From the NCBI GenBank assembly GCA_937941765.1, contig CALDGQ010000017.1, positions 124,001-188,000 of the forward strand: a stretch of 64,000 nt of DNA, in the 5' to 3' direction. The notes beneath the pieces were generated by a model. The model ran no database searches. It was not told where the DNA came from and saw nothing but the letters and a program-made list of their open reading frames with translations. The stretch comes from an uncultured Saprospiraceae bacterium. Its GTDB lineage: Bacteria; Bacteroidota; Bacteroidia; Chitinophagales; Saprospiraceae. Positions 9,549 through 17,437 of this stretch are shown here, piece after piece (the first letter of the stretch is position 1; the number at the start of each line of letters is the position of its first letter). The translations under genes were made by a program, and so were the position numbers.

Positions 9549-10244
9549 TCAGAGAGCTGTTGACTGAATAAAAAAATTCCACAAAGATTCATCAGGAGGA
9601 GCCGCCACCACATCAACCACTTCATTAGAAATCGGATGTTGAAAAGAAATTTTCCATGCATGCAAATGAATCGACCGATCCTTATTGCTTCTTCTTGCAC
9701 CATATTTTACATCCCCTTTTATCGGACTTCCAATGGCACTCAACTGCACTCGAATCTGATGATGTCTACCCGAAATCAAATTAATTTTCAACAAAGAATA
9801 ATTATCACTTTGAGCAATTACCTCATATTTCAATTCCGCCTTTTTAGTGTTAGAAGAATTCTTATCCGCTACAAATGATTTATTTATTTTTTCATTCTTG
9901 AATAAATAATGAAGTAAAGCACCTTCCTTCATTGCAGGAGCTATTTTCACAATCGCTAAATACGTTTTTTCAATTTTCTTGCTCTTGAATTGTTCATTTA
10001 AAGAAGCTGCACAATCTGAATTTTTTGCCAACAGCACTGCCCCACTAACAGGCCGATCTAGTCGATGCGTTATGAACAATTTCTTTTTGGTGTAAATTTC
10101 AGCGAAATCAATAAGTGACTTATTACCCGTTTTATCAGGTTGAATACCAAGGCCAGGTGGTTTATTAATGACTAAGAACTGATTGTTTTTCAGTATAATT
10201 TGGCTTCCAATATCAAGCGGCAGGTCTTCATTCGATTTCTTCAT
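9549..10244 (-). CDS. RluA-family 23S rRNA/tRNA pseudouridine synthase
   Basis: This enzyme isomerises specific uridines in structured RNA to pseudouridine. The RluA signature HRLDRPVSGAVLLAKN holds the catalytic Asp, preceded by NNQFLVINKPPGLGIQPDKT and followed by LISGRHHQIRVQLSAIGSPI. No S4 domain precedes the catalytic domain, which makes it a short RluA/RluC-like form. An upstream in-frame start exists at 10277, but the Met at 10244 (MKKSNEDLPLDIG) is preferred because it gives a normal length (231 residues) and a short 17-bp overlap with the small upstream gene. The RNA target is unknown. Confidence 0.85.
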   Translation of the reverse strand: MKKSNEDLPLDIGSQIILKNNQFLVINKPPGLGIQPDKTGNKSLIDFAEIYTKKKLFITHRLDRPVSGAVLLAKNSDCAASLNEQFKSKKIEKTYLAIVKIAPAMKEGALLHYLFKNEKINKSFVADKNSSNTKKAELKYEVIAQSDNYSLLKINLISGRHHQIRVQLSAIGSPIKGDVKYGARRSNKDRSIHLHAWKISFQHPISNEVVDVVAAPPDESLWNFFIQSTAL

Positions 10245-10404
10245 AATCTGTATATTCGGTGTCATCTTTAAGATCATTGTTATCTTCGGTGTTACTATCC
10301 CGAATTTCCTCGTTATGGTCAGTAGAATCGAGTTCAGAATTGGATTTCATCATCAATCTGAACAGGTAATAGAGGCCTCCAGCAATTATCAAAAACTTAA
10401 ACAT
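10228..10404 (-). CDS. Small single-pass membrane protein, DUF4834-like
   Basis: Starting at the ATG at 10404, this 58-residue protein has one N-terminal membrane helix (MFKFLIIAGGLYYLFRLMM) and then a highly acidic, soluble tail ending in EYTDYEEIE. The same layout, a short hydrophobic helix with a conserved tail close to D-Y-E-E-I, is found in small Bacteroidota proteins of the DUF4834 kind; that name is from memory and is not proven here. The frame stays open upstream to 10497, but the extra residues are a repeat-like HTSKNHTSKN stretch and unlikely to be coding. Its end overlaps the start of the pseudouridine synthase gene, which suggests co-translation. Confidence 0.6.
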   Translation of the reverse strand: MFKFLIIAGGLYYLFRLMMKSNSELDSTDHNEEIRDSNTEDNNDLKDDTEYTDYEEIE

Positions 10405-10615
10405 GACAAGCGTTTTTGCAAAGGTATTATTTTTTGATGTATGATTCTTTGATGTATGATTTATGATATGACCATTTATTGGTGAGCGCGTGAACACGCA
10501 ATGCCGATCATATCATCATCACACATCAAATCCCACGCTTAAAAGTTCATATCATACATCATCTTCCGTTCCCTCAATTAGACGTTTACATATGTAAATC
10601 TTGGCAATATTTTCT

Positions 10616-10623
10616 TACTTTTG
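10616..10623 (+). promoter_or_regulatory. Bacteroidota-type -7 box before the DUF2723 gene
   Basis: TACTTTTG fits the TAnnTTTG consensus and sits 51 bp before the start codon. No clear TTTG -33 box is found at the expected distance, so this is tentative. Confidence 0.35.
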
Positions 10624-10674
10624 CAGTTCTTTTTGCTGGGAATTTTATTAAAAAAATTAATTACCCCTTTATAG

Positions 10675-13600
10675 ATGAATTCTAATAATCGAATGACAAA
10701 TATTGCAGGGTGGATTGTATTCGCAATCGCGCTGTTTGTATATATTCTTTCTGCTGAGCGAACTGGTAGTTTATGGGACTGTGGTGAATTTGTCACCGGA
10801 TCATACAAGTTGCAAGTAGTCCACCCACCAGGTGCACCATTATTCCTTTTAATTGGACGAATGTTTACTTTAGTTGCGACTACTTTTTCTAGTGATCCAG
10901 CTAATATTGCTTTTGCCGTCAACATATTGTCAGGAATTTGTACCGCATTCTGTGCCATGTTAGTTTGTTGGATAACTATTATCTTTGGAAAATTGGCGAT
11001 GTTTGGTAGAGAACAAGAGCCGGAAGGTTCTGATATGTTGGCTTTGTGTGGTGGTGGATTGGTTGCTGGATTGACAACGGCTTTTTGTAGTTCGATTTGG
11101 TTCTCAGCAGTAGAAGGAGAAGTTTATGCGATGTCTACTTTTTTCACCGCATTGACATTTTGGTCTATTATCAAATGGTACAATTTACCAGATACTGCTA
11201 GTAATGATCGATGGGTTGTATTTGCAATATATGCTGCTGGATTATCCATGGGGGTTCACCTTTTGAGTTTGTTGACCTTCCCTGCATTAGCATTGTTTTA
11301 TTATTTCAAAAAATACGAAAATCACAACTTTATTGGAATGTTGCTTGCAATGGGTGCTGGATTGGCATTAATTGTTGGTATTCAATTTTTTGTCATCCTA
11401 GGAATTCCGAAACTTTGGGGAGCACTCGAAGTAATGATGGTTAATTCTTTTGGAGCTGGATTTCAAAGTGGAATTTATCCATTAATAGTAATCGTAAGTG
11501 GTGTTTTGATTGGAGGTATATATTTGGCTAGAAAAAGCGGAAACTCCATGTTGCATAATTTGATGATTGCAATGACATTGGTCGTAATCAGCTTCTCTAC
11601 AATCGGAGTTGTTGTAATTCGTGCGAATGCCAACACACCAATCAACATGAACAATCCTTCTGATCCAATCAGATTGATTCCATACTTAAATCGTGAACAA
11701 TATGGTGAACGTCCATTATTAAGAGGACCTCACTTTGATGCCAGACCTGTTGATACAGAAGTGGTACCTAGATTAGGACAGTTAGGAGATCGCTACGAAT
11801 TTGTGGATCAGAAAGTATCCTATGTTTATGATAATAAAGACAAAATTTTCTTCCCTCGTATTGGACATGGTGAACAAGGTCGTCCTGCTCAGCATCGTAA
11901 ATTTATGGGCGGCAAAAAAGGAAAACCAACCCAAGCCGATAACATGCGATTCCTATTCAAGTATCAAATGGCGCACATGTATTGGCGATATTTTATGTGG
12001 AATTTTGTCGGTCGTCAAAATGGAGACCAAGGTTTCAATCCGGATGATCCAAAGAATGGACATTGGTTATCTGGAATTTCATTTATAGATAGCGCACGAT
12101 TGTACAATCAAAGTGAATTGCCAGATGCAATGCTTAAACATAAAGCAAGGAATAAATATTATTTCCTTCCTTTGCTATTCGGAATCCTAGGATTACTTTT
12201 CCATTTCCGACGACGACCTAAAGAAGCATTTGGATTACTAACTTTATTTGTCATCACTGGAATCGGTATTATTATTTATTCTAATCAACCTCCGAGCGAA
12301 CCTCGAGAACGTGATTATGTATTGGCAGGATCTTTCTTCGCCTTCTCAATCTGGATTGGAATGGGTGCTATTGCTTTATATCATTTATTGAAAAGTAAAG
12401 TGAATCTATCATCTAGCATGGCTGCACCTGCCGCTATCGGATTGGCATTGATGGTACCTGCCATTATGGGTTTCCAAAATTTCGATGATCATAGTCGTGC
12501 ATCTCATACTGGATCACGTGATTACGCAAGCAACTTCCTGAATTCTTGTGAGAAAAATGCCATCATATTTACTTACGGAGATAATGATACCTATCCATTG
12601 TGGTATGCGCAAGAGGTTGAAAAAATCCGTACAGATGTGCGTGTTGTCAATCTTAGTTTGATTGCAGTCGATTGGTATATTGATCAAATCCGTAGAAAGG
12701 TTAATGATTCGCCTGCCATCAAAATGACAATACCTAGCAAACAATATCGAGGTAAAAAACGAAATCAAATTCCATACTTCTCACCGAACGGTCAGAACGT
12801 TGGAGAAATGAGTTTGCAATCTGCATTGAAATTTATGGCAGCAGACAAACCATTAAGCGCTGGTGCTGGTAGAACTTTAGATACGTATTTGCCAACAAAG
12901 AACTTGTACATTCCTGTCGACAGAAATCAAGTAACCGCTAATGGAACCGTTAGCAGAAACGATTCATTGATCGTAGATAAAATTTCTTTCAAAATCAATA
13001 AAAATCAATTGCTGAAAAGTGATTTGGCAATCCTTGATATTATTGGATCCAATTTATGGGAACGTCCGATTTATTTTGCAGTGACTTGTCGTCAAGAGTC
13101 TTTGATGGGACTTCAAGATTATACCCAACTAGAAGGTCTGAGTTTGAGATTGGTTCCAATCAAATCTAAACCAGAAGCACAATATGGAATCATGGGTAAT
13201 GGTCGTGTCAATGAAGATGCAGTCTATGAAAACATGATGACTAAATTTAAATGGGGGAATTTTGACAAAGAAGAATTGTTCGTCGATAGAAGTTATGGAC
13301 CAAGTATTCAAAGTCATAGAGTTGCTATTTTGAGAACTGCTCAAGGGATGGTAAGAAGAGGTGATAAAAAACGGGCAGTCGAGCTAATTCAAAAATATTT
13401 CGAAGCATTTCCGAATATGAATTTCCGATATGACTACAATGCTTTCTATATGATTTCATTGTTGGCAGAAGCAGGTGCAATCGAAGAAGCTAAACCGCAC
13501 TTGGAAATTTTAGCAAATGAAACAGCCGACCACTTGAACTTTTATTACTCATTGGATACCGATGACTTAAAAGCATTTGGTCAAGATTTCGCCATTACTG

Positions 13601-13713
13601 ACAGAACGAAAGATGATATTCTTGACATTACTAGAAAAATGAAAGACGATGATTTGTTGGCAAAATTCCAAGGGATGTTTGCTGAATTTAATCTTGACAG
13701 AATGAGAAATTAA
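10675..13713 (+). CDS. DUF2723 membrane glycosyltransferase (TMEM260-like)
   Basis: This 1012-residue protein has an N-terminal half of about 12 membrane helices and a soluble C-terminal half with helical, TPR-like repeats near the end (about 880-1000). The motif SLWDCGEFVTGSYKLQVVHP near residue 37 is typical of DUF2723 proteins. These share the PMT-type GT-C fold with eukaryotic TMEM260, an O-mannosyltransferase, so a role in glycosylating exported proteins is likely; the transfer reaction itself is an inference. A second conserved patch is SNQPPSEPRERDYVLAGSFF (about 537-556). rpiB follows only 3 bp downstream, so the two are probably one operon. Confidence 0.85.
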   Translation: MNSNNRMTNIAGWIVFAIALFVYILSAERTGSLWDCGEFVTGSYKLQVVHPPGAPLFLLIGRMFTLVATTFSSDPANIAFAVNILSGICTAFCAMLVCWITIIFGKLAMFGREQEPEGSDMLALCGGGLVAGLTTAFCSSIWFSAVEGEVYAMSTFFTALTFWSIIKWYNLPDTASNDRWVVFAIYAAGLSMGVHLLSLLTFPALALFYYFKKYENHNFIGMLLAMGAGLALIVGIQFFVILGIPKLWGALEVMMVNSFGAGFQSGIYPLIVIVSGVLIGGIYLARKSGNSMLHNLMIAMTLVVISFSTIGVVVIRANANTPINMNNPSDPIRLIPYLNREQYGERPLLRGPHFDARPVDTEVVPRLGQLGDRYEFVDQKVSYVYDNKDKIFFPRIGHGEQGRPAQHRKFMGGKKGKPTQADNMRFLFKYQMAHMYWRYFMWNFVGRQNGDQGFNPDDPKNGHWLSGISFIDSARLYNQSELPDAMLKHKARNKYYFLPLLFGILGLLFHFRRRPKEAFGLLTLFVITGIGIIIYSNQPPSEPRERDYVLAGSFFAFSIWIGMGAIALYHLLKSKVNLSSSMAAPAAIGLALMVPAIMGFQNFDDHSRASHTGSRDYASNFLNSCEKNAIIFTYGDNDTYPLWYAQEVEKIRTDVRVVNLSLIAVDWYIDQIRRKVNDSPAIKMTIPSKQYRGKKRNQIPYFSPNGQNVGEMSLQSALKFMAADKPLSAGAGRTLDTYLPTKNLYIPVDRNQVTANGTVSRNDSLIVDKISFKINKNQLLKSDLAILDIIGSNLWERPIYFAVTCRQESLMGLQDYTQLEGLSLRLVPIKSKPEAQYGIMGNGRVNEDAVYENMMTKFKWGNFDKEELFVDRSYGPSIQSHRVAILRTAQGMVRRGDKKRAVELIQKYFEAFPNMNFRYDYNAFYMISLLAEAGAIEEAKPHLEILANETADHLNFYYSLDTDDLKAFGQDFAITDRTKDDILDITRKMKDDDLLAKFQGMFAEFNLDRMRN

Positions 13714-13716
13714 ATT

Positions 13717-14160
13717 ATGAATCCTACTACCATCGCCATCGGAACCGACCATCGTGGTCATGCAATGAAATCAAAAATCATTGAACACCTCAGATCAAAA
13801 GGTGATATCTTGGTAATGGACATGGGTGCTCATTCTGAAGATGCTGTCGACTATCCTGATTTCGCACATCCTGTTGCCGATGCTGTAGAAAGTGGTGATG
13901 CAAAAATGGGGATTGTTATTTGTGGTACCGGAAATGGTGTCGCGATGGCTGTCAATAAACATCAAAATATTCGTTGTGGACTTTGTTGGAACAATGAAGT
14001 AGCAGAACTTATCCGTCAACATAATGATGCTAATATCATCGCCATTCCTGGTAGTTATGTAGATGATGCAACCGCTATCCAAATGGTCGATACTTTTTTG
14101 TCCACTGAATTTGAAGGCGGCAGACATGCGCGTCGGGTGGATAAGATTTGTGTTTGCTGA
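13717..14160 (+). CDS. rpiB: Ribose 5-phosphate isomerase B
   Basis: This 147-residue enzyme interconverts ribose 5-phosphate and ribulose 5-phosphate. It has the RpiB/LacAB fold signatures: IAIGTDHRGHAMK at the N-terminus with the Asp-His pair, and VICGTGNGVAMAVNKH with the catalytic Cys and the phosphate-binding loop. IRCGLCWNNEVAELIRQHND and NIIAIPG complete the family pattern. The start codon is 3 bp after the DUF2723 stop codon, giving tight coupling. Confidence 0.95.
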   Translation: MNPTTIAIGTDHRGHAMKSKIIEHLRSKGDILVMDMGAHSEDAVDYPDFAHPVADAVESGDAKMGIVICGTGNGVAMAVNKHQNIRCGLCWNNEVAELIRQHNDANIIAIPGSYVDDATAIQMVDTFLSTEFEGGRHARRVDKICVC

Positions 14161-14189
14161 CACTTAGATAATTTTTACTTCACAACGCA

Positions 14190-14361
14190 TTTTTTAACAT
14201 AAAGACCACATTAGTAACAAAGACCACAAAGAAAAATTCACATTGTGGACGCACTAACTTCAGTAACTTCTAATCAATTTTTCTGCGTTTTCTGGTGAGG
14301 AATTTTACGACACAAGATCCTTTGTGAACCATGTTTCTTTATGTTCTGTGTGGTAAAAATA
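14190..14361. repeat. Degenerate intergenic repeat with CTTTGTGGTC-type segments in both orientations
   Basis: Between rpiB and the M28 peptidase gene, AAAGACCACA occurs twice (about 14201 and 14220). An inverted, diverged counterpart follows on the plus strand (CTTTGTGAACCATGTTTC and TTATGTTCTGTGTGGTAA, about 14321-14356). The arms flank a short central segment. No reading frame is present. I read it as a decayed intergenic repeat. Confidence 0.4.
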
Positions 14362-14392
14362 CGTCCTGTCGCACAAGTAAAACTAGATTTCT

Positions 14393-14400
14393 TATCTTTG
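14393..14400 (+). promoter_or_regulatory. -7 box before the M28 peptidase gene
   Basis: TATCTTTG matches TAnnTTTG exactly, 23 bp before the start codon. The upstream -33 element is not recognisable. Confidence 0.4.
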
Positions 14401-14423
14401 CACCAAATTAAAAATTCAAAAAG

Positions 14424-16058
14424 ATGAAATACATTATTGGAATATTCCTTTCTTTATTCGTTGTTCAAATTTCGATTGCACAACCAACCCTACATCTAAA
14501 AAACAAAAAGAAAACAGTCGCTAAAAAAGATCTTGTTCTCAAAGATGTCCAGACAGAATTTGCAAAAACAATTTCAGCAGATGACATGAAGAAGCACTTG
14601 ACCATCTTAGCTTCTGATGAATACGAAGGAAGAGAAACTGGTGCCAAAGGAAATAAAATGGCTGCAGAATATTTAGCAGAAGAATTTAAAAAAATGGGAC
14701 TTCCTGGTGTTGGAAAAAAGAATACCTATTTCCAGAGTGTCGCATTCAACAAAACGCAATGGGAAGACTGTGTTATGTATATCAATGGTGAAAAATTTAA
14801 ACACCTCTGGGAATTTTTATCATTCCCAAATATGAATCAAAATGTCGATCAACTGAATAAAAATGAAGTCATCTTTTTAGGTTACGGTATCGATGATCCA
14901 AAATATAGTGATTATGCAGGTAAAGATGTGAAAGGAAAAGTTATCATGGTTTACAAAGATGAGCCTATGAAAGCAGATGGAACTTCTCGTATTACGGGTA
15001 CGGAAAAGAAATCTGATTGGTCAAAAGATTTAAGCAAGAAATTAACAACTGCAAAAAAATATGGCGTTGCTCATATCATGATCATTGAAAATGAATTGCA
15101 AGCTCAATTAAGCAAAAGCCGTTCATACCTTGTTGGACCAAGTATCAATTTAGGCGATGGTAATGAGATGTCTGATATTTATGCCAACAACTCTTTCATT
15201 TCTACCAATGTGGCAAAAGCAATCATGGGAAAGCGAAAGAAAAAGGTATTCAAGAAAAGAGACAAAGCAAGAGCTACTGGTAAATCTAAAGCGGTTAAAC
15301 TAAAAACTACATTTGAGATCCGTCAGAAAAAAGACATGAGCAATATCCTTGGAGACAATGTCATGGGTTTTATTGAAGGTTCGGATCCTGTATTAAAAGA
15401 TGAAGTTATTATCATCACTGCTCACTATGATCACCTTGGAAAAAAAGGAGACGAAATTTACAACGGTGCTGATGATAATGGATCTGGAACTTCAACAGTT
15501 TTAGATGTGGCAGAAGCATTCGCAAAAGCTAAAGCAGCGGGAAAAGCCCCTAAGCGTAGTGTCATGGTGATGCTAGTAACAGGGGAAGAAAAAGGATTGT
15601 TAGGTTCTCAATATTATACGGAGTATCCGATTTTTCCACTGGAAAACACGGTAGCCAATATCAATGTAGATATGGTCGGTCGTGTTGATGAAAAATATAA
15701 AGACAATCCAGGTTATGTTTATGTAATCGGTTCGGATAGATTGAGTACAGAGTTGCATGAAATCAACGAAAATGCCAACAAGAAATACACTAACCTAACT
15801 TTGGATTATACCTACAATGCAGAAGATGATCCAAATCGTTACTACTACCGTTCTGATCACTACAACTTTGCTGTGAAAGGAATTCCAGCTGTCTTCTATT
15901 TCAACGGAACGCACGAAGATTATCACCGTACGACTGATACGGTTGAGAAAATCAATTTTGAAAAGATGGAGAAAATTGGAAAATTGGTTTTCCATACTGC
16001 TTGGGAATTGGCGGATCGAAAGGATAAGATTAAGGTGGATGTTGTTGGGAAGAATTAG
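14424..16058 (+). CDS. Secreted M28-family zinc aminopeptidase with inserted PA domain
   Basis: This 544-residue exported peptidase has a signal peptide (MKYIIGIFLSLFVVQISIA). After a basic linker, a PA-type domain spans about 140-300 (EVIFLGYGIDDPKYSDYAGK, VKGKVIMVYKDEP) and interrupts the M28 fold. The catalytic domain carries two co-catalytic zinc sites: ITAHYDHLGKKGD, GADDNGSGTS, VTGEEKGLLGSQYY, NVDMVGRVDE and RSDHYNFAVKGIPAVF. No T9SS sorting domain is present, so it should stay in the periplasm or be a soluble exoenzyme. It is monocistronic, with its own promoter box and a strong terminator. Confidence 0.9.
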   Translation: MKYIIGIFLSLFVVQISIAQPTLHLKNKKKTVAKKDLVLKDVQTEFAKTISADDMKKHLTILASDEYEGRETGAKGNKMAAEYLAEEFKKMGLPGVGKKNTYFQSVAFNKTQWEDCVMYINGEKFKHLWEFLSFPNMNQNVDQLNKNEVIFLGYGIDDPKYSDYAGKDVKGKVIMVYKDEPMKADGTSRITGTEKKSDWSKDLSKKLTTAKKYGVAHIMIIENELQAQLSKSRSYLVGPSINLGDGNEMSDIYANNSFISTNVAKAIMGKRKKKVFKKRDKARATGKSKAVKLKTTFEIRQKKDMSNILGDNVMGFIEGSDPVLKDEVIIITAHYDHLGKKGDEIYNGADDNGSGTSTVLDVAEAFAKAKAAGKAPKRSVMVMLVTGEEKGLLGSQYYTEYPIFPLENTVANINVDMVGRVDEKYKDNPGYVYVIGSDRLSTELHEINENANKKYTNLTLDYTYNAEDDPNRYYYRSDHYNFAVKGIPAVFYFNGTHEDYHRTTDTVEKINFEKMEKIGKLVFHTAWELADRKDKIKVDVVGKN

Positions 16059-16083
16059 GAAACTTATTTAAACTGTCTTTTAT

Positions 16084-16136
16084 AAAAAAGGGATGCGATT
16101 CCGATAACTAACTATCGGAATCGCATCCCTTTTTTT
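16084..16136. terminator. Strong bidirectional intrinsic terminator
   Basis: A perfect 17-bp G/C-rich stem (GGGATGCGATTCCGATA with its complement) is flanked by A6 and T7, 25 bp after the M28 peptidase stop codon. Confidence 0.9.
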
Positions 16137-16205
16137 GATGACCTGTAGAATTTCGAAACTTTGAAGGTGTAATATAATTTTTGGAAACTGGTCTCAAAGT
16201 TTGAC

Positions 16206-16746
16206 AAAAAAAAATTGCCCGCTACTTATTCGCCGACGGCGAACAAATAGCGGGCAAAAAAAATGGTGAGCTTTGATCAACTTTACCCCCCAATAAACTG
16301 ATCTCAACTCACCTACTTAAATGTCACTTCTGACAATAAAGCTTCTTCAAGGCTTGTACCATTTATTATTACAATCGTCGTTTATATTTGTAAAATGGCT
16401 TCGGATTACTTCGTTAAAAATACTCGACATAACAAAGGCTATGCCTGCGTTTTTTGCCTCGTACTCCAAACCCATTTCCTCAAATCTAATTCGACATTGC
16501 AATTAATAATTGGTACCTAAAAACGTTTCTGATAAAAAAGTGAGTAATGAGACCAACTCTACCCCCCGATGAATTGGTCTCACTCACATTATCAGATCTC
16601 GTTTGACCTAATATCTTTGGAATGTGGTGTTTTAATAAATAGCTGTAAATAATATACGGGGAGAAAATAGTATGTTATTGTAGTATGTTTTCTTGTTCGT
16701 TATCAACTGCGAACACTTACTGATAGTGCAGGAATAATGCCAACTC
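16206..16746 (-). repeat. Structured intergenic element, copy 1 (possible ncRNA)
   Basis: This is the first of two direct copies of a multi-hairpin element. Hairpins, read on the plus strand: 16215-16257 (stem TTGCCCGCTA/TAGCGGGCAA plus inner arms), 16265-16313 (GGTGAG/CTCACC with an inner GATCA/TGATC and a TACCCCCC loop), 16322-16335 (TGTCA-CTTC-TGACA), 16540-16587 (GTGAG/CTCAC and TGAGACCAA/TTGGTCTCA around another TACCCCCC loop) and 16695-16714 (GTTCG/CGAAC). The minus strand is favoured as the RNA because the C/A mismatches on the plus strand become G-U pairs, and three hairpins are followed by T-runs (T6, T8, T9) on that strand. Relative to copy 2 it carries a ~170-bp insertion at about 16349-16515. 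No known RNA family is recognised. Confidence 0.6.
16347..16502 (-). other. Short ORF in the segment unique to copy 1, possible gene fragment
   Basis: On the minus strand a 51-codon frame opens with TTG at 16502 and closes with TGA at 16347. It has ordinary protein-like composition (for example EEMGLEYEAKNAGIAFVMSS and IRSHFTNINDDCNNKWYKP). It lies almost exactly within the segment that separates copy 1 from copy 2, so it may be the remnant of an inserted gene or a small gene of its own. There is no recognised family, promoter or ribosome binding site. Confidence 0.25.
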
Positions 16747-16887
16747 ATTGGTTTGCTTGCTCATAATGTGTTGAAAAAATGGAAAAGGAAAAGATGGGCG
16801 ATATGTTTAATATATAAAGCCTAAAGCGCCTGATCTATGGGTATTCGTATTTTCCAACAACACAAATGGATTTATTAAAATAAGTAT

Positions 16888-17255
16888 AAAAAAATTGCCC
16901 GCTACTTATTCACCGACGGCGAACAAATAGCGGGCAAAAAAAGGTGAGCTTAAGATCAACTTTACCCCCCAATAAACTGATCTCACTCACCCACTCATAG
17001 GTCACTTCTGACCCTAAAGCTTCTTTCGGTTAACGCTTCTAATAAAAAGTGAGTAATGAGACCAACTCTACCCCCCGATGAATTGGTCTCACTCACATTA
17101 TCAGATCACGTTTGACCTAATATCTTTGGAATGTGGTGTTTTAATAAATAGTTGCAAATAATATACGGGGAGAAAATAGTATGTTATTGTAGTATGTTTT
17201 TGTGTTCGTCAATAGCTGCGAACACTTACTGATAATGCAGGAATAATGCCAACTC
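16888..17255 (-). repeat. Structured intergenic element, copy 2 (possible ncRNA)
   Basis: This is the second direct copy, without the ~170-bp insertion. The same hairpins recur: 16895-16937, 16943-16991, 17000-17013 (GGTCA-CTTC-TGACC), 17049-17096 and 17202-17225 (GTGTTCG/CGAACAC). Where copy 1 has a T-A closing pair in the small hairpin, copy 2 has G-C, a compensatory change. One C-to-T change in the first hairpin turns a G-C pair into a G-U pair on the minus strand only. The segment 17097-17200, which carries TATCTTTG and a 38-bp stretch ending in ATGTTATTGTAGTATG, is almost identical to copy 1. Confidence 0.6.
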
Positions 17256-17285
17256 GGGGTATCAATTTTTCATATCTAACTCACT

Positions 17286-17406
17286 TGTGACAGGTTAAAA
17301 TGTGACAGATTATCCATGTTTTTAATATCAAATCAGACATATTTAAAATCTTTATCTATACTATAGGACAGAATGACAGGATTTGGCCAATGGCACACGC
17401 TTTGAC
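17286..17406 (+). promoter_or_regulatory. Sigma-54-like promoter and repeated upstream sites before htpG
   Basis: TGGCAC at 17391-17396 and TTTGAC at 17401-17406 have the -24/-12 spacing of a sigma-54 promoter (consensus TGGCACG-N4-TTGCW), with A for C in the -12 GC. Upstream, TGTGACAG occurs at 17286-17293 and 17301-17308 (15 bp apart), and GACAG again at 17367-17371 and 17375-17379. These direct repeats could be activator sites. The start codon is at 17438. Confidence 0.45.
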
Positions 17407-17437
17407 TTATTATTTCTGAATAACAAAAAAAACAAAC

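Noticed and set aside
10578-10958. 126-codon minus-strand frame over the start of the DUF2723 gene
   Set aside because: It overlaps the N-terminus of a clear membrane protein and its composition is that of a shadow frame.
16206-17255. CRISPR array or integron attC sites
   Set aside because: The unit is long and occurs only twice, with several hairpins and no short regular spacers; no Cas or integrase gene is present.
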